NCBI GenBank assembly: GCA_003537575.1
Contig: DPRS01000025.1
Location: 240,133-267,153, forward strand
DNA length: 27,021 bases
Direction: 5' to 3'
From: Oxalobacteraceae bacterium
Lineage (GTDB): Bacteria; Pseudomonadota; Gammaproteobacteria; Burkholderiales; Burkholderiaceae_D
A program made the translations under genes and the position numbers. The notes below the pieces were generated by a model. It was not told the origin of the DNA. It saw only the letters and a program-made list of their open reading frames with translations, and did no database searches. This document shows, one piece after another, positions 1 to 8,116 of this stretch (positions are counted from its first letter, which is position 1; every line of letters starts with the position of its first letter).

Positions 1-2354
1 ATGCCGTGCTCGCCCGAGATCACGCCGTCGAGCGAACGCGCCAGCGCCATGATGCGTTCGACCGCGCCGTGCGCGACCTGTAGCATTTCATAATCGTCCG
101 AATTGACCGGGATATTGGTGTGCACATTGCCGTCGCCGGCGTGCATGTGCAGCGCCACGAAGACGCGGCTGCGCAGCACCTTCTTGTGGATGGCACTGGC
201 TTCATCGAGGATCAGGCGGAACGCCGCGCCGTTGAAGATCTGGCGCAGCTCGGCGCGCACTTCCTTCTTCCACGACACGCGCACGGTGCGGTCCTGCACC
301 ACGTGGAATACCTTGGCCTGCGGCTGGCGGTCGACGCGCTCGTCGAATTCCAGCGCCAGCTTTTCCAGGCCCAGTCCGATGAGGTCGTTGCGCGTGGCGG
401 CCAGCGGCTGCTCGAGATGTTCCAGCAGGTAAGACCAGCGCGCCTGCGTGGCATCAATCAGATGCAGCGCCTGCTGGACGCGGTCGCCCAGCAGCTCGGC
501 ATCGGGGATATCCTCGCCTTCGGCATCCTCGCTCTTGCCGACTGGCAGATCGCCCTTGGCGAAGAATTCGCGCAAGGCATCCAGCAAGGCCAGCTTGTTG
601 CGGATCGACAGCTCGATATTGATGCGCTCGATACCGTCGGTGTATTCGCCCATGCGGTTCAGCGGAATCACCACGTCTTCATTGATCTTGAAGGCGTTGG
701 TATGGCGCGAGATGGCCGCAGTGCGGGCGCGGTCCAGCCAGAACTTCTTGCGCGCTTCCGGCGAGACGGCGACGAAGCCTTCGCCCACGCGCGTATTGGC
801 CATGCGGATCACTTCCGAGGCGGCGCGCGCCACGGCGTCTTCATCGTCGCCGACGATGTCGCCGAACAGCGCCATCTTCGGCAGCACGCCGCGCTTGGAT
901 TTGGTGGCATAGCCGACCGCGCGCAAATAGCGCTCGTCCAGGTGCTCCAGGCCAGCCAGGATGGCGCCGCCCTTTTTCGTTTCGCCGTCGAGGTAATCCT
1001 TGATCTCGACGATCGACGGAATCGCGTCGCGCGCCTGGCCGAAAAATTCCAGGCACACGGTACGGGCGTACTTCGGCATCTTGTGCAGGATCCAGCGCGC
1101 CGAGGTGATCAGGCCGTCGGTGCCCTCCTTCTGGATGCCTGGCAGGCCGGCCAGGAACTTGTCGGTGACGTCCTTGCCCAGGCCTTCCTTGCGGAAGCGG
1201 CGTCCTTCGATTTCCAGGACCTCGGTCTTGAACGGCTCGTTCTTGCGGCCGCGTTCGGACGGATGGGTCCATTCCAGCCTGAAGCGGGCCACCGGAGCAT
1301 CATGGATCTTGCCGAGGTTGTGGTCCAGGCGCGTGACTTCCAGCCAGTCGCCGTTGGGGTCGACCATGCGCCAGCTGGCCAGGTTGTCCAGCGCGGTGCC
1401 CCACAGCACGGCTTTCTTGCCGCCGGCATTCATGGCGATATTGCCGCCGATGCAGGAAGCCTCGGCCGAGGTCGGATCGACGGCGAACACGAAGCCGGCC
1501 TTTTCGGCGGCATCGGAAACGCGCTTGGTGACCACGCCGGCGCCCGAATAAATGGTGGCGTAGTCGCGATCCACGCCCGGCAGGCGGCTCATTTCGACCG
1601 CGCCCAACTGCTCCAGCTTTTCGGTGTTGATCACGGCCGACAGCGGCGTCAGCGGCACGGCGCCGCCGGTGTAGCCGGTGCCGCCGCCGCGCGGGATGAT
1701 GGTGAGGCCGAGTTCGATGCAAGCCTTGACCAGGCCGGCCATTTCATCCTCGGTATCGGGCGTCAGCACCACGAAGGGGTATTCGACGCGCCAGTCGGTG
1801 GCGTCGGTGACGTGCGAGACGCGCGACAGGCCGTCGAACTTGATGTTGTCTTTTGCAGTGTAGCGGCCCAGCACGCGATTGGCGCGCTTGCGCAAATCCC
1901 AGGTCTGGCGGAATTCCTCGGCAAACTCGGCCACCGCACGACGCGCGGCTTCCAGCAGGGTGCCGACATGGGCGCTGCGGCGCGCCGCGGCAGGATCGTC
2001 CGCAGCCGCGGTTTCGAGGCGGCGCTTGTCGACTTCCGCCAGGCGGTGATTCAGGGCATCGATCAATGCCTGGCGCCGCTTGGGGTTGTCCAGCATGTCG
2101 TCCTGCAGGTAGGGATTGCGCCGCACTACCCAGATATCGCCCAGCACCTCATACAGCATGCGCGCCGAGCGGCCGGTCTGGCGCTCGCTGCGCAGCTCGT
2201 CGAGCAGGCGCCACGCATCTTCGCCGAGCAGCCGCATGACGATTTCGCGGTCGGAGAAGGATGTGTAGTTGTAAGGAATTTCACGCAGGCGCGTGGGAGC
2301 GGCGCCGGTGGCAGCGTCGGCGAGGAGTGCCTGGATTTGTGCGGGTGCATTCAT
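1..2354 (-). CDS. FAD-linked oxidase with DUF3683-type N-terminus (C-terminus beyond window)
   Basis: The first 784 residues of a large flavoprotein are present; the frame is open to the left edge, so the gene is partial. The start (ATG at 2352-2354, reading MNAPAQIQALLADAA) precedes a helical N-terminal region of the DUF3683 type. A vanillyl-alcohol-oxidase-type FAD-binding domain follows, with the FAD loop PRGGGTGYTGGAVP beginning at residue 221. Next comes a D-lactate dehydrogenase/glycolate oxidase-like C-terminal FAD-oxidase domain, and the visible part ends at about ...ARSLDGVISGEHG. In Burkholderiales such proteins usually exceed 1,200 residues and continue into 4Fe-4S and CCG-type domains, which cannot be seen here. 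The likely role is oxidation of a 2-hydroxy acid with electrons passed to the respiratory chain; the substrate is unknown. It is co-directional with, and 174 bp downstream of, the yqaA-like gene. There is no Shine-Dalgarno sequence, but TAAAAT (minus strand, 2366-2361) sits six bases before the ATG. Confidence 0.85.
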   Translation of the reverse strand, partial: MNAPAQIQALLADAATGAAPTRLREIPYNYTSFSDREIVMRLLGEDAWRLLDELRSERQTGRSARMLYEVLGDIWVVRRNPYLQDDMLDNPKRRQALIDALNHRLAEVDKRRLETAAADDPAAARRSAHVGTLLEAARRAVAEFAEEFRQTWDLRKRANRVLGRYTAKDNIKFDGLSRVSHVTDATDWRVEYPFVVLTPDTEDEMAGLVKACIELGLTIIPRGGGTGYTGGAVPLTPLSAVINTEKLEQLGAVEMSRLPGVDRDYATIYSGAGVVTKRVSDAAEKAGFVFAVDPTSAEASCIGGNIAMNAGGKKAVLWGTALDNLASWRMVDPNGDWLEVTRLDHNLGKIHDAPVARFRLEWTHPSERGRKNEPFKTEVLEIEGRRFRKEGLGKDVTDKFLAGLPGIQKEGTDGLITSARWILHKMPKYARTVCLEFFGQARDAIPSIVEIKDYLDGETKKGGAILAGLEHLDERYLRAVGYATKSKRGVLPKMALFGDIVGDDEDAVARAASEVIRMANTRVGEGFVAVSPEARKKFWLDRARTAAISRHTNAFKINEDVVIPLNRMGEYTDGIERINIELSIRNKLALLDALREFFAKGDLPVGKSEDAEGEDIPDAELLGDRVQQALHLIDATQARWSYLLEHLEQPLAATRNDLIGLGLEKLALEFDERVDRQPQAKVFHVVQDRTVRVSWKKEVRAELRQIFNGAAFRLILDEASAIHKKVLRSRVFVALHMHAGDGNVHTNIPVNSDDYEMLQVAHGAVERIMALARSLDGVISGEHG

Positions 2355-2495
2355 ATACTTATTTTACCGTATCGCGGCGCAGCAGGCAGGAATACCCCGC
2401 CTCCCGTACGGCTTCTCGAGCCGCGCAGCATGGATAAAAAAACAAGCGCCCTGCAATGGCTTCATGGCCAGGTCATGACCCGGTCATGGCCTATT

Positions 2496-2535
2496 GTCAG
2501 CCTGTCAGCCTGTCAGCCTGTCAGCCTGTCAGCCC
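2496..2535. repeat. Octanucleotide tandem repeat, 5 copies of GTCAGCCT
   Basis: Four perfect copies of GTCAGCCT (2496-2527) are followed by a fifth ending in C (2528-2535). The array covers the stop codon of the yqaA-like gene (TGA on the minus strand, 2531-2529). Because the stop lies in the first repeat read by the ribosome, copy-number change would alter only the 3' untranslated region. A perfect 10-bp palindrome GGTCATGACC (2471-2480) lies just beside it. Confidence 0.9.
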
Positions 2536-3023
2536 AGCAAATGCGCCAGCCGGTGCCACCAGCCATCCGGGACACCTAACAGAATCATGGTAACGCAGAT
2601 GTAACGTACGAATTTGCCGGCCGCCATGTACAGCGCGCATGACCAGGGCGACAACTTCTGCCAGCCCGCCAGCACGCACAGGCCATCGCCTATGCCCGGT
2701 ACCCAGGCCAGCAGTAGGGTTTTGGCGCCGAAGCGTTCGAGCCACCCCAGCCAGCGCGTCGAGCGCTCCGGGGCGAAAACCTGGCGGGCCCCGTACCCCA
2801 CCCAGTAATTGACCATGCCACCCAGGGTATTGCCCAGGGTGGCCACCGCCATCGCCGGCCAGAACATGGCCTGGTTGGCCTTGACTACGGCGAAGACGGT
2901 CGGTTCGGACCCCAGCGGCAGCAATGTGGCAGAAAGAAAACTGACGACAAAAGCCGAAACCAGGCCGACTTCCGGCACGGCCAATCCGGCCAGCAGCCAA
3001 TGAATGGCGGATTCAATCATCAA
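2529..3023 (-). CDS. yqaA: YqaA/DedA-type inner membrane protein
   Basis: A 164-residue, strongly hydrophobic protein with about four or five predicted membrane segments. The segments are separated by short loops and include a glycine-rich stretch (LGNTLGGMVNYWVGYG, about residues 63-78) and KTLLLAWVPGIGDGLCVLAG (about 104-123), both characteristic of the YqaA branch of the DedA/SNARE-associated family. The family acts in the inner membrane; larger DedA relatives are linked to lipid-carrier transport and envelope homeostasis, but the role of YqaA proteins is not settled. Two adjacent ATG codons (3023 and 3020) are possible starts. The gene is divergent from ilvA and reads toward the FAD oxidase. 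The stop codon lies inside an octanucleotide repeat array. Confidence 0.8.
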   Translation of the reverse strand: MMIESAIHWLLAGLAVPEVGLVSAFVVSFLSATLLPLGSEPTVFAVVKANQAMFWPAMAVATLGNTLGGMVNYWVGYGARQVFAPERSTRWLGWLERFGAKTLLLAWVPGIGDGLCVLAGWQKLSPWSCALYMAAGKFVRYICVTMILLGVPDGWWHRLAHLLG

Positions 3024-3096
3024 GGGATGAAACAGGTCAAAGAAGCAAACAGGTCAAAAATGGGAGCAAACGCGCGTAATTCGGCTTATTTCCGCC

Positions 3097-3132
3097 GGTT
3101 CAGGGGGGCTCCATTATAATGGAGCCTGAACC
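3097..3132. promoter_or_regulatory. Palindromic promoter region between yqaA and ilvA, TATAAT on both strands
   Basis: The 20 bp at 3107-3126 form a perfect palindrome whose centre contains TATAAT on the plus strand (3115-3120) and, by symmetry, on the minus strand (3118-3113). The symmetry extends outward: GGTTCAGG (3097-3104) matches CCTGAACC (3125-3132), with four extra G residues (3105-3108) interrupting the left arm. The plus-strand -10 would start transcription near 3127, about 50 nt before the ilvA ATG. No good -35 hexamer is visible in either direction, which would fit dependence on an activator binding outside, or a repressor binding the palindrome itself. The -10 match is seen; promoter activity is inferred. 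Confidence 0.55.
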
Positions 3133-3177
3133 GTGCGCCCCCGCACTTTTTCCGGCGGCGCCCATCCCCTGGAAACC

Positions 3178-4704
3178 ATGAGCACCGATTACCTACAAAA
3201 AATCCTCACCGCCCGCGTCTACGACGTCGCCATCGAATCTCCCCTGGAACTTGCGCCCTCCCTGTCGGCGCGCCTGGACAACCGGATTTATTACAAGCGC
3301 GAAGACATGCAAAGCGTGTTCAGCTTCAAGCTGCGCGGCGCTTACAACAAGATGGCGAACCTGTCGCCGACGCAACTGAAACGCGGCGTGATTTGCGCCT
3401 CGGCCGGCAACCACGCGCAAGGCGTGGCACTGTCGGCCAAGCGCCTCGGCTGCCGCGCCGTCATCGTGATGCCGACCACTACCCCGCAATTGAAGATCGA
3501 CGCGGTCAAGGCGCGCGGCGGCGAAGTGGTGCTGTTCGGCGATTCCTATTCTGATGCGGCACAGCATGCGGCGGAACTGGAAAAGAAGCTCAAGCTGACC
3601 TTCGTGCACCCCTTCGATGATCCCGACGTGATCGCCGGCCAAGGCACCATCGCCATGGAAATCCTGCACCAGCATTCGGCGCCCATCCATGCGATTTTCG
3701 TCGCCATAGGCGGCGGCGGCCTGATCGCCGGCGTGGCTGCCTACGTCAAGGCGGTGCGCCCGGACATCAAGGTGATCGGCGTGCAAACCGTTGATTCCGA
3801 CGCCATGGCCAGGAGCATCAAGGCTGGCCGGCGCGTCACCCTGCCCGATGTCGGCCTGTTCTCCGACGGCACCGCGGTCAAGCTAGTGGGCGAGGAAACC
3901 TTCCGCCTGGCGAAGAAATACGTCGACGAGATCATCCTGGTCGATACCGACGAGGTTTGCGCGGCAATCAAGGATGTGTTCCAGGACACCCGCAGCATCC
4001 TCGAACCCGCCGGCGCGCTGGCGGTGGCCGGCGCCAAGAAATATGTCGAGCGTGCAAAGCTCGCCAAGAAGCCGCTAAAGGACCAGGCCCTGGTGGCCAT
4101 TGCCTGCGGCGCCAACATGAATTTCGACCGCCTCGGCTTTGTCGCCGAGCGTGCCGACGTGGGCGAAGCGCATGAGGCCGTGCTGGCGATAACGATCCCG
4201 GAGGAGCGCGGCAGCTTCCGGCGTTTCTGCGAACAGGTCGGACCGCGCAACGTCACCGAATTCATCTACCGCATCAGCGATGAAAAGCAGGCGCATGTCT
4301 TCGTCGGCGTGCAAACCTCGACGCGCGATGAATCGGCCAGGCTGGTCAAGAATTTCGAAAAGCAGGGTTTCAAGGCGCTCGACCTGACGCAGGATGAACT
4401 GGCCAAGCTGCATATCCGCCACCTCGTCGGCGGCAAGAGCGCGCTGGCCGAGAACGAATTGCTGTATCGTTTCGAATTCCCTGAACGCCCGGGCGCGCTG
4501 ATGCGTTTTCTGGCGTCGATGGCGCCGAACTGGAATATCAGTCTGTTTCATTACCGCAATCAAGGCGGCGATGTCGGACGCATCCTTGTCGGCTTGCAAG
4601 TGCCTAAGAAGGAAATGAAAGCCTTCCGCGAGTTTCTTGCCGGCCTCGGCTATCGCCACTGGGACGAAAGCGAAAATCCGGCGTATAAACTATTCTTGGG
4701 ATGA
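3178..4704 (+). CDS. ilvA: Threonine ammonia-lyase (threonine dehydratase), biosynthetic
   Basis: This PLP enzyme deaminates L-threonine to 2-oxobutanoate, the first committed step of isoleucine synthesis. At 508 residues it is close to the 514 of E. coli IlvA. The PLP lysine is K51 in SFKLRGAYNK, SAGNHAQG lies at 75-82, and the glycine-rich phosphate-binding loop GGGGL at 178-182. The C-terminal third carries two ACT-like regulatory modules (from about residues 325 and 420), as in the isoleucine-inhibited, valine-activated biosynthetic form. The ATG at 3178 was chosen because MSTDYLQKIL aligns with family starts; an in-frame GTG at 3133 would add 15 residues unlike the family. A promoter-like palindrome lies upstream. 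queF follows closely and is probably co-transcribed. Confidence 0.95.
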   Translation: MSTDYLQKILTARVYDVAIESPLELAPSLSARLDNRIYYKREDMQSVFSFKLRGAYNKMANLSPTQLKRGVICASAGNHAQGVALSAKRLGCRAVIVMPTTTPQLKIDAVKARGGEVVLFGDSYSDAAQHAAELEKKLKLTFVHPFDDPDVIAGQGTIAMEILHQHSAPIHAIFVAIGGGGLIAGVAAYVKAVRPDIKVIGVQTVDSDAMARSIKAGRRVTLPDVGLFSDGTAVKLVGEETFRLAKKYVDEIILVDTDEVCAAIKDVFQDTRSILEPAGALAVAGAKKYVERAKLAKKPLKDQALVAIACGANMNFDRLGFVAERADVGEAHEAVLAITIPEERGSFRRFCEQVGPRNVTEFIYRISDEKQAHVFVGVQTSTRDESARLVKNFEKQGFKALDLTQDELAKLHIRHLVGGKSALAENELLYRFEFPERPGALMRFLASMAPNWNISLFHYRNQGGDVGRILVGLQVPKKEMKAFREFLAGLGYRHWDESENPAYKLFLG

Positions 4705-4718
4705 TGGAAGCAAGCAGC

Positions 4719-5561
4719 ATGTCCGACGCCAGCAACAGCGCAACGGCTTCGCCGCTCGGCAAGCCGGCCACCTACTGCAGCGAGTACGATCCCTCGCTGC
4801 TGTTTCCGATTGCGCGCGCGGAAAAGCGCGCCGAACTAGGCATCGCCGGCACTCTGCCGTTTTTCGGCGTCGATATCTGGAACGCCTATGAAGTTTCCTG
4901 GCTCAATGCGCGCGGCAAGCCGCAGGTGGCCATCGCCACCTTCAGCGTGCCGGCCGATTCGCCCAGCATCATCGAATCCAAGTCGTTCAAGCTGTACCTG
5001 AATTCCTTCAACCAGACCAGGCTGGCCACTCCAGAAGCCCTGGCGGACCTGCTGCGCGCCGATTTGTCGCAAGGCTTCGGCGCGCCGGTGCAAGTGACGC
5101 TGACCTTGCCGGATACCTTCGCCCAGTTACAGATGGGTGAATTGAGCGGCTTGCTGCTCGACCGTCTCGATATTGAAGTCATGGAGTACCAGCCCGACCC
5201 TGCACTGCTGCACGCCCGGCATGACGAAGCCATGGTCGAGGAAACCCTGCTGTCGCACCTGCTCAAGTCGAATTGCCTGGTCACTGGCCAGCCCGACTGG
5301 GGCAGCGTGCAGATCCGCTACGTTGGCGCGCAGATCGACCAGGAAGGTTTGTTGCGCTACCTGATCGGCTTTCGTCAGCACAACGAATTCCACGAACAAT
5401 GCGTCGAGCGCATTTTTATGGATATTTTGCGTCAGTGCCGCCCGCAAAAGCTCTCGGTCTATGCGCGCTACACGCGCCGTGGCGGACTTGACATCAATCC
5501 CTGGCGCAGTAATTTCACCACGGGCCATCCTCCCGTCAATGCGCGTCTTGCGCGACAGTAA
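4719..5561 (+). CDS. queF: NADPH-dependent 7-cyano-7-deazaguanine (preQ0) reductase, long form
   Basis: QueF reduces the nitrile of preQ0 to preQ1 in the cytosol during synthesis of the tRNA base queuosine. The product is 280 residues from this start (282 in E. coli), the long, two-T-fold form. The catalytic cysteine is in HLLKSNCLVTGQPDW (C186), with the catalytic aspartate seven residues later (D193). IESKSFKLYLNSFNQTR is the QueF signature, and the C-terminal SVYARYTRRGGLDINPWRS block is also typical. Three ATGs are possible (4701, 4704, 4719); 4719 is preferred because GGAAG lies 8 nt before it, whereas 4701 overlaps the ilvA stop as ATGA and lacks a ribosome binding site. Pairing with ilvA has no obvious metabolic logic. 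Confidence 0.93.
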   Translation: MSDASNSATASPLGKPATYCSEYDPSLLFPIARAEKRAELGIAGTLPFFGVDIWNAYEVSWLNARGKPQVAIATFSVPADSPSIIESKSFKLYLNSFNQTRLATPEALADLLRADLSQGFGAPVQVTLTLPDTFAQLQMGELSGLLLDRLDIEVMEYQPDPALLHARHDEAMVEETLLSHLLKSNCLVTGQPDWGSVQIRYVGAQIDQEGLLRYLIGFRQHNEFHEQCVERIFMDILRQCRPQKLSVYARYTRRGGLDINPWRSNFTTGHPPVNARLARQ

Positions 5562-5673
5562 TCACTAACCAACAGCGCGTGAAAAAAAGAAAGGATGCCA
5601 ATATGCAACTAATTGAACAGGCAAGCATCCCCATAATTTTTCAAGCGAGTCGCCGCGAACCGGCAATTTGGGA

Positions 5674-5701
5674 TTGCACAAGCTCAAAACCGGCCTATAA
5701 T
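5674..5701 (+). promoter_or_regulatory. Candidate sigma-70 promoter for ptsN-hprK-rapZ
   Basis: TTGCAC (5674-5679) and a perfect TATAAT (5696-5701) are separated by 16 bp, placing the transcription start near 5708 and giving a leader of about 40 nt before the ptsN ATG at 5747. The -35 matches only the first three consensus bases, so the call rests mainly on the -10. Confidence 0.55.
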
Positions 5702-5746
5702 TTGCGGCGGCGCCTTGTTTGTGCGCTGCACCATTTTTGGTAAGCC

Positions 5747-6220
5747 ATGACTAATCTCGCTAAAATTCTGTTGCCCGCCAATGTCGTGCTTGGACTGGAA
5801 GTCTCCAGCAAGAAACGCGCATTCGAGCAGGCCGGACTGATTTTTGAAAACAACTGCGGCATTGCGCGTTCGGTCGTCTCGGAGAACCTGTTTGCCCGCG
5901 AACGGCTCGGCTCCACCGGTCTCGGTCATGGCGTCGCCGTGCCGCACGGCCGCATCAAGGATTTGAAGGCGCCGCTGGCCGCTTTCGTGCGCCTGGCCGA
6001 ACCGATTCCCTTCGAGTCTCCCGACGGCCAGCCGGTCAATCTGCTGATTTTCCTGCTGATGCCGGCCAATGTCACTCAGCAGCATCTGGAAACCCTGTCG
6101 GAAATCGCCGAAATGTTTTCCGACGATGCCTTCCGCGCGACCCTGGCGACCGACCCCGATCCTGCCTCGGTATTCAACCGGATCATTTCCTGGCGCCCCA
6201 GCGTCAGCAATGCCGTCTAA
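5747..6220 (+). CDS. ptsN: Nitrogen-PTS EIIA protein
   Basis: EIIA-Ntr is the terminal phosphoacceptor of the nitrogen phosphotransferase chain (PtsP-NPr-PtsN), a cytosolic regulator of potassium, nitrogen and envelope functions rather than a sugar transporter. The 157 residues form one EIIA domain of the fructose/mannitol type. The phosphorylatable histidine is H67 in GHGVAVPHGRIK, and ARERLGSTGLGHG before it is typical. It heads a cluster with hprK (41 nt downstream) and rapZ. In many proteobacteria rpoN and hpf lie just upstream; here queF takes that place and no hpf is visible. The Shine-Dalgarno sequence is weak. Confidence 0.93.
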   Translation: MTNLAKILLPANVVLGLEVSSKKRAFEQAGLIFENNCGIARSVVSENLFARERLGSTGLGHGVAVPHGRIKDLKAPLAAFVRLAEPIPFESPDGQPVNLLIFLLMPANVTQQHLETLSEIAEMFSDDAFRATLATDPDPASVFNRIISWRPSVSNAV

Positions 6221-6261
6221 ACCTGACAGGCCAGCCCTTGTCTCCGCTCCAGTTTTCCATC

Positions 6262-7200
6262 ATGCCCGCTTCCACCCCGCTCTCGATCCAGGAGCTCTTC
6301 GATGAAAACCGCGAACACCTGGAGCTTGGGTGGTTTGCCGGTTTCCCCGGCGGAGAAAAACTGATTTCGGGTGATGCCGCCTCCGCCGCCGACCAGGTCG
6401 GCCACCTGAACCTGATCCACCCAGGCCGTATCCAGGTATTCGGCCCCCAGGAAATCGATTATTACAGGCGCCTGTCGCCCAACGGCCGCAACCGCCTGAT
6501 CAACGAGCTGGTCGGCGGCAAGCCGCCGGCTTTCGTGATGGCGCAGGGGCTGGAAACGCCGCCGGAATTCATCGAGATGTGCGAGGAACACAACATCCCG
6601 CTGTTCTCCACGCCCTTGCCGGCGGCGCAAGTGATCGACTACCTGCGTGTTTACCTGTCGAAGAAACTGGCGCAGCGCGTCACCATGCATGGCGTATTCA
6701 TGGATGTGCTCGGCGTAGGTGTGCTGATCACCGGCGAATCGGGCCTGGGCAAGAGCGAACTCGGACTGGAACTGATCTCGCGCAGCCATGGCCTGGTGGC
6801 CGACGACGTGGTCGAATTTGCCCGCATCGCCCCCAACATGATCGAAGGGCGCTGCCCGCCGCTGCTGCAAAACCTGCTGGAAGTGCGCGGCCTGGGCCTG
6901 CTCGACATCAAAACCATCTTCGGCGAAACCGCGGTGCGCCGCAAGATGCGCCTGAAGCTCATCGTGCATCTCGTGCGCCGCAAGACCCTGGAAGAAAACT
7001 ACGAACGCCTGCCGCTGCATTCGCAGACCGAGGAAGTGCTCGGCCTGCCGATCCGCAAGGTCATCATCCCGGTCGAGGCCGGCCGCAACCTGGCGGTCTT
7101 GCTGGAAGCGGCGGTGCGCAACACCATCCTGCAGTTGCGCGGCATCGACACGCTCAAGGAATTCATGGACCGCCAGCAAAAGGCCATGGATAGCGAGTAA
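6262..7200 (+). CDS. hprK: HPr kinase/phosphorylase
   Basis: HPrK phosphorylates and dephosphorylates a serine of HPr-type phosphocarriers; in beta- and alphaproteobacteria it occurs beside PTS-Ntr genes and serves regulation, not sugar uptake. The product is 312 residues. The N-terminal domain spans about 1-130. The kinase domain has H143 (TMHGV), the P-loop GESGLGKSE (158-166, K164), an acidic pair D181-D182 after HGLVA, and the HPrK signature LEVRGLGLLDI (206-216). The ATG at 6262 is preferred; the only earlier in-frame start is a TTG at 6238 that would add eight residues. Neither has a strong ribosome binding site, so translation may be coupled to ptsN, which ends 41 nt upstream. Confidence 0.94.
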   Translation: MPASTPLSIQELFDENREHLELGWFAGFPGGEKLISGDAASAADQVGHLNLIHPGRIQVFGPQEIDYYRRLSPNGRNRLINELVGGKPPAFVMAQGLETPPEFIEMCEEHNIPLFSTPLPAAQVIDYLRVYLSKKLAQRVTMHGVFMDVLGVGVLITGESGLGKSELGLELISRSHGLVADDVVEFARIAPNMIEGRCPPLLQNLLEVRGLGLLDIKTIFGETAVRRKMRLKLIVHLVRRKTLEENYERLPLHSQTEEVLGLPIRKVIIPVEAGRNLAVLLEAAVRNTILQLRGIDTLKEFMDRQQKAMDSE

Positions 7201-7233
7201 TGGCAATCGCGCGCATGATGGTATGATCCTGCC

Positions 7234-8097
7234 ATGCGCATCATTCTCATTACAGGCATTTCGGGATCGGGCAAATCGGTTTGCCTGAACGTCCTCGAGG
7301 ACGCCGGATACTTTTGCGTCGATAACTTGCCGCCGACGCTCTTGCGCGCGCTGGTCGATACCCGCATTCATGAAGGCGCCGCCAATCTGGCGGTGGCAAT
7401 CGATTCGCGCAGCGCCGATTCGCTGGCCGGCTTGCCGGTGGATATCCGGTTCCTGAAGGACCAGGGGCATGACGTCAAGGTCTTGTTCCTGACGGCCAAG
7501 ACCGAGTCGCTGATCAATCGCTTTTCCGAAACCCGGCGCAGCCATCCGCTGTCGCACCGCATCTCGCCCGGGCAGAACCCCAACGACCGCCCGACCCTGG
7601 CCGAATGCATCCTGCGCGAGCGCGAAATGCTTTCCTCGATCGAAAAACTCGGTCACGTGATCGACACCTCAGGGCTGTCGGCCAACAAGCTGCGCGCCTG
7701 GGTCAAGGAAATGGTGGAATCCGAAAAGGCGCCGCTGACGCTGCTGTTCGAATCCTTTGCCTTCAAGTTCGGCGTGCCGCTCGACGCCGACCTGGTGTTC
7801 GACGTGCGGGTGCTGCCGAATCCGTATTACGACCTGGCGCTGCGCCCATTCAACGGCAGGGACGAGCCGGTGATCGCCTTCCTGCAGGCGCAGCCGGATG
7901 CGGCCGACCTGTATGCCGACATCCAGGGCTTCGTCGAAAAATGGCTGCCGGCCTTCAAGGCCGACAACCGCAGCTACCTGACCGTGGCGATCGGCTGCAC
8001 CGGCGGGCAGCACCGTTCGGTCTACATGGTCGAACAGCTGGCCAGCCATTTCCAGAAAACCGAGCGGGTGGTGTTGCGGCATCGCGAACTCGCCTAG
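7234..8097 (+). CDS. rapZ: RapZ/YvcJ-family nucleotide- and RNA-binding adaptor
   Basis: RapZ proteins bind nucleotides through an N-terminal P-loop domain; in enterobacteria RapZ guides RNase E to the small RNA GlmZ to control glucosamine-6-phosphate synthase. Whether this target exists in betaproteobacteria is not known from the sequence. The product is 287 residues (284 in E. coli). The Walker A motif is GISGSGKS (8-15), followed by VCLNVLEDAGYFCVDNLP, a family hallmark; the C-terminal substrate/RNA-binding domain contains GCTGGQHRS (254-262). It lies 33 nt after hprK. No Shine-Dalgarno sequence is seen, but TATGAT (7222-7227) stands only six bases before the ATG. Confidence 0.93.
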   Translation: MRIILITGISGSGKSVCLNVLEDAGYFCVDNLPPTLLRALVDTRIHEGAANLAVAIDSRSADSLAGLPVDIRFLKDQGHDVKVLFLTAKTESLINRFSETRRSHPLSHRISPGQNPNDRPTLAECILREREMLSSIEKLGHVIDTSGLSANKLRAWVKEMVESEKAPLTLLFESFAFKFGVPLDADLVFDVRVLPNPYYDLALRPFNGRDEPVIAFLQAQPDAADLYADIQGFVEKWLPAFKADNRSYLTVAIGCTGGQHRSVYMVEQLASHFQKTERVVLRHRELA

Positions 8098-8116
8098 CGC
8101 TCCTGACGCAAATCCC

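Noticed and set aside
120..2579. Plus-strand open frame of 819 codons
   Set aside because: It is the antisense of the FAD-oxidase gene; its protein is rich in His, Gln, Ala and Arg without any fold, a usual by-product of GC-rich codon use.
3133..3177. GTG start giving a 15-residue longer IlvA
   Set aside because: The extra residues do not resemble IlvA N-termini, and the GTG would lie only a few bases after the likely transcription start.
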